The translations under genes and the position numbers were made by a program. Shown here piece after piece: positions 59,333 to 64,000 of a DNA stretch of 64,000 nucleotides. The stretch spans positions 276,486 to 340,485 of the forward strand of contig CAXSBR010000002.1 in NCBI GenBank assembly GCA_964236495.1, given 5' to 3'. This stretch comes from CAXSBR01 sp964236495 (GTDB lineage Bacteria; Actinomycetota; Actinomycetes; Mycobacteriales; Jatrophihabitantaceae). The notes beneath the pieces were generated by a model, which was not told the origin of the DNA, did not search any database, and saw only the letters and a list, made by a program, of their open reading frames with translations. Each line of letters starts with the position of its first letter. Position 1 is the first letter of the stretch.

Positions 59333-60910
59333 ATGACTGACGTCGACGTGGCGCCCGAAGCTACGGTCACCCCCGAAACCACGGTTACGCCCGAGGCGGT
59401 CGGCGGGCCGGCCGGCGAACTGAACGCCGGACCGAGCGCCGCGCCGCAACGGCAAACCGCACACGACCTCGGCATGTCGCAGGAACTGCGCACGTCGCTG
59501 ACGTCGAACTGGTCTGAACCGCTGCCGATCGCGGCTTCGGCGCGGGCTGACGGAGCTCAGTGGAGCGCGCAACGCCGCCGGCGCCTGTCGCAGGCGCTGC
59601 CCGGCCGGCGGATCGTCGTTCCGGCCGGTGTCCTCAAGACGCGCGCCAACGACACCGAGTACGCCTTCCGCGCCGACAGCTCGTTCACGTGGCTGACCGG
59701 GGAGACCGCGGCCGATGCCGTGCTCGTACTCGAGCCGAGCGCCGGCGGCCACGAACCCGGTCATGACGCGACCCTGTACCTGCGCGAGTATGTCGGCCCT
59801 GGCGACATCGCCTACTTCACCGACCGGATGCGCGGCGCGATCTGGGTGGGCGGCGTGCCGGGCGTCCGAGACACCGCCGCACTGCTGGGGCTGCAGGTGT
59901 GTCCGTTGAGCGACTTTGCCGCCGCCATGGCTGCCTCGGATCGCTCTCGCGACGTCGTCCTGCTCAGCGGCACCGATCCCGACGTCGAGGCGCTGTTCCC
60001 GGGCGCCGACACCGATGTCCTCGGACAGGTGATCGACGAGCTGCGGTTGGTCAAAGACGAGTGGGAGCTGGCCCGATTGCAGGAGGCCTGCGACGCCACG
60101 ACCCGCGGTTTCGCCGACATCGTGCGCGAACTGCCCGCCGTGTTGGCCGCCGGCGGCGAGCGGGGCGAGCGGTGGCTGGAGGGAACCTTCTGGCGCCGGG
60201 CACGCTACGAAGGAAACGACGTCGGGTACGGGTCAATCGTGGGCGCGGGCGTGCATGCAACGACGCTGCACTGGTGGCGCAACAACGGGCGCATCACCGA
60301 CGGCCAACTGCTGCTGGCCGACATGGGTGTGGAAACCGAGCAGCTGCACACCGCCGACGTCACCCGCACGATGCCGGTCAACGGCAGCTGGACGCCCGCC
60401 CAGCGCAAGATGTACGACGCGGTGTACGAGGCGCAGACTGCTGGTATCGCCGAAGTAAAAGCGGGCGCCGATTTCTTGGCCCCGCACCGGGCGGCGATGT
60501 GGGTGCTGGCCGATCACCTGCACAGCTGGGGCGTGCTGCCGGTGACGGCCGACGTCTCCTGCAATCCCGATCCGGAGGCACCCGGCGCCGGCCTGCACCG
60601 GCGCTACACACTGCACTCGACGTCGCATTCGCTGGGCATCGACGTGCACGACTGCGCCCGGGCGCGGGCGGAGACCTACGTGAAGGGCAAGCTCGCGCCC
60701 GGCCATGTGCTGACAGTGGAGCCGGGGCTGTACTTCCAGTCCCATGACCTGTCGGTGCCCAGCGAGCTGCGCGGGCTGGGTGTGCGGATCGAGGACGACA
60801 TCGCCGTCACCGACTCCGAGCCACTGAACCTGAGCGCATCCCTGCCGCGGGATCCAGACGAGCTGGTCGAGTGGATGCGCACCGTGCAGGCCAGCAAGTC
60901 AGAGTTCTGA
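59333..60910 (+). CDS. Xaa-Pro aminopeptidase (aminopeptidase P)
   Basis: 525 residues from ATG 59333 (TTG/ATG further upstream have no support). Residues 1-55 are a Thr/Pro/Val-rich tail; the creatinase-like N-domain includes FRADSSFTWLTGETAADAVL, and the pita-bread peptidase domain has metal ligands Asp in LLADMGVETEQLHTADVTRT, His in LHSTSHSLGIDVHD, and Glu in TVEPGLYFQSH and RIEDDIAVTD. Removes N-terminal residues next to proline in the cytoplasm. Confidence 0.95.
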   Translation: MTDVDVAPEATVTPETTVTPEAVGGPAGELNAGPSAAPQRQTAHDLGMSQELRTSLTSNWSEPLPIAASARADGAQWSAQRRRRLSQALPGRRIVVPAGVLKTRANDTEYAFRADSSFTWLTGETAADAVLVLEPSAGGHEPGHDATLYLREYVGPGDIAYFTDRMRGAIWVGGVPGVRDTAALLGLQVCPLSDFAAAMAASDRSRDVVLLSGTDPDVEALFPGADTDVLGQVIDELRLVKDEWELARLQEACDATTRGFADIVRELPAVLAAGGERGERWLEGTFWRRARYEGNDVGYGSIVGAGVHATTLHWWRNNGRITDGQLLLADMGVETEQLHTADVTRTMPVNGSWTPAQRKMYDAVYEAQTAGIAEVKAGADFLAPHRAAMWVLADHLHSWGVLPVTADVSCNPDPEAPGAGLHRRYTLHSTSHSLGIDVHDCARARAETYVKGKLAPGHVLTVEPGLYFQSHDLSVPSELRGLGVRIEDDIAVTDSEPLNLSASLPRDPDELVEWMRTVQASKSEF

Positions 60911-60940
60911 TCAGCCGAGTTCCGAGCGAAGGCGCGGCTG

Positions 60941-61396
60941 GTGGTCGATCCGGGCGCCGATCTGGTGCTGCGTGGCGTGCGAGGACATCCGCACGGCCTG
61001 GTAATACCGGCTGCGGAGCTGACCGAGACGTTCAGCCGATCGTCAGGCCCGGGCGGGCAGTCGGTCAACACCGCCGACAGTCGGGTCGAACTGCGCTTCG
61101 ACGTGCAGGGTTCGACGATGCTGCGTGAGTACCAGCGAGACCGAGTGCTGACCGCGCTGGCGCATCGGCTCGTGGACGGATCGCTGGTGATAGTTGCCTC
61201 CGAGCATCGCTCGCAGCTGCGCAATCGCGCTGCGGCCCGAGCTCGGCTAGTAGATCTGCTGGTAGAGGCATTGCAGCCGCCTGCGCCCAAGCGCCGCAGC
61301 ACCAAGCCCTCGCGAGCGGCGATGCAGCGCAGGGTGGACGCGAAGAAGCGACGTTCAACGGTGAAGCAGGGGCGCGGCCGGGTGCCGCCCGAGTAA
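60941..61396 (+). CDS. arfB: ArfB/YaeJ-like alternative ribosome-rescue peptidyl-tRNA hydrolase
   Basis: 151 residues from GTG 60941 (AAGG 7-8 bases upstream). The release-factor GGQ motif stands in FSRSSGPGGQSVNTADSRVE (about residues 31-50), and the basic C-terminal tail (KRRSTKPSRAAMQRRVDAKK) is the ribosome-entry tail of ArfB. Releases nascent peptides from ribosomes stalled without a stop codon. 30 bases after aminopeptidase P, so probably co-transcribed. Confidence 0.93.
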   Translation: MVDPGADLVLRGVRGHPHGLVIPAAELTETFSRSSGPGGQSVNTADSRVELRFDVQGSTMLREYQRDRVLTALAHRLVDGSLVIVASEHRSQLRNRAAARARLVDLLVEALQPPAPKRRSTKPSRAAMQRRVDAKKRRSTVKQGRGRVPPE

Positions 61397-61402
61397 GCGT
61401 CG

Positions 61403-62290
61403 TCAGAGCTCGCCGAGTGCGACGATCGGCGTCTCCACGCAGTCGGCGACGAACCGCGTAAACCCGACCGCGGTGGCACCGTCGCAGACCCGGTGGTCAA
61501 AGGCGAGCGTCAGCTGGCTCACCTTGCGTACCGCCAGTTCGCCGTCGTGCACCCATGGCTTGTCGACGATCCGCCCAATCCTCAGGATTGCTGCCTCCGG
61601 GTGATTGATGATGGCCGCGGATCCGTCCACGCCGAAGACGCCGTAGTTGTTGACGGTGAAAGTGCCGCCGGTCATCTCCCGCGGCGTCAGTGTGCCGCGC
61701 GTGCCGACTCGGTGCGGGCGCTGATCGCGGCGGACAGGGCGCGCAGGGACAGCCGATGCGCGTTGGGAACCACCGGTACCACCAGCCCGCGCTCGGTCTG
61801 TGCCGCGAAACCGAGGTTGATCGACGGGAGGACGACGATCTCGTTACCCTCGACGTGCGAGTTCAGCTCCGGGTAACGACGCAGACCCGCGGTCGTGAAT
61901 CGGGCGATCATGGCCAGCACGCTCACCGGCCGCTCTGGATCCCTGGCGTTGAGCTGGGCGCGCGCGATCATCAACGGGGTGGCATCGACGTCGACCCAGA
62001 CCGTGGCCTCGGGAATCTCACGGCGCGAGCGGCTCAGCTTGTCTGCCACTGATTTGCGCACACCGGTGAGGGGAATCCGTTGCGGCTCCCCTTCGGACGG
62101 CGGCCCTGCTACGCCGCCGGAGTCGAGCACCGGTGATGCGAACGGACCTACGTCAGCAACGGCACGTTCGACGTCACTACGCAGCACTAGGCCGTGGGGT
62201 CCACTGCCGCGCACCGCCGCGACGTCCACCCCGGCGTCGCGGGCCGCCTTGCGCACCAACGGCGAGATGACCGCGGCGCGGATGTGAGGC
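61403..62290 (-). pseudogene. broken dihydrolipoamide acyltransferase (E2 component of 2-oxo acid dehydrogenase)
   Basis: Two adjacent frames make one E2 C-terminus: 61687-62259 (RKAARDAGVDVAAVRGSGPH peripheral-subunit-binding domain, then the catalytic start IPLTGVRKSVADKLSRSRRE) ending ARAAH-stop, and 61403-61675 (TGGTFTVNNYGVFGVDGSAA, catalytic HRVCDGATAVGF). A shift by one base near 61687 would join them as ARAGTLTPREMTGG. The N-terminal lipoyl domain is missing altogether and no E1 or E3 genes adjoin, so it is a degraded remnant; a sequencing error could explain only the frameshift. Confidence 0.85.
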
Positions 62291-62351
62291 GAACTGACTG
62301 CGGACCAGTTGGGTAAATATTTGGTGGCCCAAACTGGTAGCGTGAGCTTCG

Positions 62352-62372
62352 CTAACTAGACGGTTACCATAA
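62352..62372. promoter_or_regulatory. candidate TetR operator before the NTF2-like gene
   Basis: Inverted repeat TAAC-TAGACG-GTTA (half sites TAAC and GTTA) in GCTAACTAGACGGTTACC, about 25-40 bases upstream of ATG 62393. The downstream TetR gene (62858) is the obvious candidate binder. Confidence 0.4.
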
Positions 62373-62392
62373 TGCGACCCTGAAGGAATGTC

Positions 62393-62833
62393 ATGACGCA
62401 GAGATTCAGCCGCGACGACCTAGTCGCGCGTCTTGTCCGCGCCGGTCAGCTCGAAGTATCCGGCGACGCCCCCGACGAAGTAGCTGACTACTTCGCTCCC
62501 GCCTTCACCTTCCACGGACCGGGCGGTTTCGAATCCGACTACGCTGGCTTGGCCAGTTACTTCGAGTCGCTGCGGGCAGCGTTTGATGACCGCTCGATCC
62601 GCCGGGGAATCGTGCTAGTGGAGAGCAATCAGATTGCCTGCCAGACATGGATCGAAGGCACCTTCGTCCACGAATTCACTCAATCCCCGATGGGGCCGGT
62701 CGCACCCAACGGCAAACGAGTCATCTTCGACCTCATCAACATCTTCCGCGTCGACGACGAGGGACGACTGGTCGAGGAGTACGTGGCTACGGACAACCGG
62801 AACGTCCTCGAACAGCTCGGCGTCGCCGGCTGA
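62393..62833 (+). CDS. NTF2-like/SnoaL-like protein
   Basis: 146 residues behind AAGGA. Cone-shaped NTF2-fold signature: YFAPAFTFHGPGGFESDYAG, GIVLVESNQIACQTWIEGTF and the C-terminal IFRVDDEGRLVEEYVATDN. Members include polyketide cyclases and isomerases, or stand alone with unknown substrate. It is followed 24 bases later by a TetR gene, a common small-molecule-responsive arrangement. Confidence 0.88.
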   Translation: MTQRFSRDDLVARLVRAGQLEVSGDAPDEVADYFAPAFTFHGPGGFESDYAGLASYFESLRAAFDDRSIRRGIVLVESNQIACQTWIEGTFVHEFTQSPMGPVAPNGKRVIFDLINIFRVDDEGRLVEEYVATDNRNVLEQLGVAG

Positions 62834-62857
62834 TCTTCCCCGACGCGGCAGCGCCTG

Positions 62858-63442
62858 ATGGGCATTCGCGCTGACCAGGCCGCAACGACTCGCCTGAAAC
62901 TCCTCGCCGCCGCCCGTGAGGAGTTTCAGCGTGCGGGCTTCGCCGGCGGGCGAGTGGACGCCATCGCCGCTACCGCAGGTGTCAACAAACGACTCATCTA
63001 CGTGCACTTCGAGTCCAAAGCTGGCCTGTTCGACGCCGTTCTGGCAGACAACGTCGCCCAAGTCGCGACTGCAGTGCCTTTCACCCCCGACAACCTGCCC
63101 GACTACGCGGTGCGCCTGTTCGACTACTGGATGCACAACGCGTCGGCCGTGCGCCTGTTCTCCTGGCGCAACATCGAACGCGACACCGCGCCGGCCTTCG
63201 AAGACACCACCTACCGCGACATGATCGCGCAAGTGGCCGCAGCTAAGTCGACCGCAGCGTCCGGGCTTCCAGCCGACCACCTTCTCGCCCTCGTCTTCGC
63301 GGTACTGCTGGCATGGGCCATTCCCGCCGACGTGTTCCAAAGACCAGGTGACGACGAACTTGCCGCACGCCGGGCAAGCATCCGCACAGCCATCGAACGG
63401 CTACTCTGCAGCGACCGTCCTAGCCGGACCAACACCAGCTGA
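62858..63442 (+). CDS. TetR-family transcriptional regulator
   Basis: 194 residues. HTH at residues about 10-55 (LKLLAAAREEFQRAGFAGGR, then IAATAGVNKRLIYVHFESKA). The C-terminal ligand domain belongs to the TetR_C_17/C_40-like types with LFDYWMHNASAVRLFSWRNI. Co-transcribed with the NTF2-like gene, probably as its own repressor through the TAAC/GTTA repeat upstream. Confidence 0.9.
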   Translation: MGIRADQAATTRLKLLAAAREEFQRAGFAGGRVDAIAATAGVNKRLIYVHFESKAGLFDAVLADNVAQVATAVPFTPDNLPDYAVRLFDYWMHNASAVRLFSWRNIERDTAPAFEDTTYRDMIAQVAAAKSTAASGLPADHLLALVFAVLLAWAIPADVFQRPGDDELAARRASIRTAIERLLCSDRPSRTNTS

Positions 63443-63677
63443 CGCTCGGGTGACAACTCCGCGACCACTCCGTGAACCGTGTGAACCGGATGGTTCCTTG
63501 ACACTTCCGCCGCTGTCAGAAACTCATGTCAGCCCCACTAGCACCACAGGTCACAGCGAGCTGCACGTGAGTTTCTGACGCACCCGGTAGGGACCGAACC
63601 TTTACGTCTAGAAAACGATCGTTGCCGACACCTGCCCGCCGATTCGAACGGTGCGCTTAGATCTTCAGCCTCGAGAG
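63443..63677. other. intergenic region with a 15-base inverted repeat
   Basis: GTCAGAAACTCATGT (63516-63530) and its counterpart ACGTGAGTTTCTGAC (63565-63579) are inverted with one mismatch and about 34 bases between them. This could be a hairpin terminator for the TetR gene or a pair of terminal repeats of a lost small element. No gene was found. Confidence 0.45.
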
Positions 63678-63887
63678 CTAGTCCTGTGGGGTATCACTGC
63701 GCGGGCCATCAAGCCTTGTTTTATTCCACTGGCGGCACCACTCAAAGCCGGCAAGGATACCTATCGCAAGAGTCCCTATGCCAAGCACTCGACCGAACGC
63801 ATGAGCGCGCGTCAAAATCTGATAGGTGCCCCAGAGGATGAAAAAGATAGAGTAGATGAGCCCAAACTTTCCGTGCCCTATCCTCAT
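63678..63887 (-). CDS. small two-helix membrane protein, unknown
   Basis: 69 residues from ATG 63887: RIGHGKFGLIYSIFFILWGT, a short positive loop around THAFGRVLG, then LGIGTLAIGILAGFEW and a polar tail ending SDTPQD. The DNA is visibly less GC-rich than its neighbours, suggesting transfer. No ribosome binding site could be judged. Plausible but unproven. Confidence 0.5.
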   Translation of the reverse strand: MRIGHGKFGLIYSIFFILWGTYQILTRAHAFGRVLGIGTLAIGILAGFEWCRQWNKTRLDGPRSDTPQD

Positions 63888-63924
63888 TGACCCAGCTTAT
63901 CCGTGCCCCGCCCGAGAGCTAACT

Positions 63925-64000
63925 GAGCGGCCGGGACTGTCCGCTTGTCGACGCCGAGCCAATACTGACCCCCTGACGCCGATCGAATCTTGACCCCCTC
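63925..64000. mobile_element. possible terminal repeats of an IS21-like insertion sequence, running off the window
   Basis: TTGACCCCCTC (63990-64000) and CTGACCCCCTGA (about 63967-63978) are repeated at the right edge, inside CCAATACTGACCCCCTGA. Repeated TGACCCCC-type sequences are known from the ends of IS21-family elements in actinobacteria. No transposase sequence is visible, so only an end of the element, if any, is in the window. Confidence 0.35.

Noticed and set aside
63600..63650. TTCGAAT sequence resembling a tRNA T-loop
   Set aside because: The flanking bases do not form a T-stem or acceptor stem; no tRNA cloverleaf can be drawn.

Overview
The window is high-GC, tightly packed bacterial DNA with overlapping start/stop codons, frequent GTG starts and GGAGG-type ribosome binding sites. 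The gene content (OleBC-type fusion, PucR-type regulator, lipid-droplet-associated protein next to ispH, PIN-PhoH protein, CU044_5270-like protein) points to an actinomycete. The run ychF - rmuC - DUF6542 - ispH - lipid-droplet protein - xseA - xseB - glpX - fumC - phoH2 - short cis-prenyltransferase - hemolysin III - DUF255 protein (31.2-54.2 kb) follows, from memory, the order of Mycobacterium tuberculosis Rv1112 down to Rv1084. Several non-mycobacterial genes are inserted. I would guess a Frankiales/Jatrophihabitans-like lineage, without certainty.

Layout. 0-10 kb: the N-terminal part of a peptide-type ABC binding lipoprotein, an omega-amidase/transaminase pair, an AbiEi-like/DUF559-like protein, a typA-DEAD-box helicase operon and a DUF1906 lipoprotein. 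10.2-15 kb: an oleA-oleBC-oleD operon for head-to-head long-chain olefin synthesis, with OleB and OleC fused. 15-20 kb: membrane PAP2 and CAAX-protease genes, an NAD(P)-binding reductase, two small unknown proteins and an exported metallophosphoesterase. 20.2-31.1 kb: an aromatic catabolic island with IclR, TetR and GntR regulators, an alpha/beta hydrolase, an MhpB extradiol dioxygenase, a TfdB-like phenol hydroxylase, an aromatic aminotransferase, an Ldh2 dehydrogenase, an isochorismatase-like protein and an APC permease. 31.2-54.2 kb: the conserved core block, interrupted by a TerC-TerD-TerD stress cluster, a PucR-type regulator, a DksA-like zinc-finger protein, an alcohol dehydrogenase and a Gly-rich protein with a ribbon-helix-helix-like C-terminus. 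54.4-64 kb: an ECF sigma factor with its partner, a decayed stretch, two unknown or membrane proteins, aminopeptidase P, an ArfB-like hydrolase, a broken E2 acyltransferase, an NTF2-like/TetR pair, and what may be one end of an IS21-like element.

How the parts work together. In the catabolic island the hydroxylase, ring-cleavage dioxygenase and C-C hydrolase form the first three steps of meta-cleavage. The later mhpD/E/F-type steps are not in the window. A motif of the form AATGCTAG(A/C)AT sits in both divergent promoter regions of the island, suggesting one GntR-controlled regulon. An inverted repeat GTTCCG-N5-CGGAAC lies between the hydrolase and dioxygenase genes.

The least explained signals are a dispersed palindromic repeat with core GTCCCGCT (seven arms at three intergenic places about 43 kb apart), an inverted pair of actinobacterial DnaA-box-like sequences before the AbiEi-like gene, and an isochorismatase-like protein lacking all three classical catalytic residues. 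I found no CRISPR array, rRNA or convincing tRNA.
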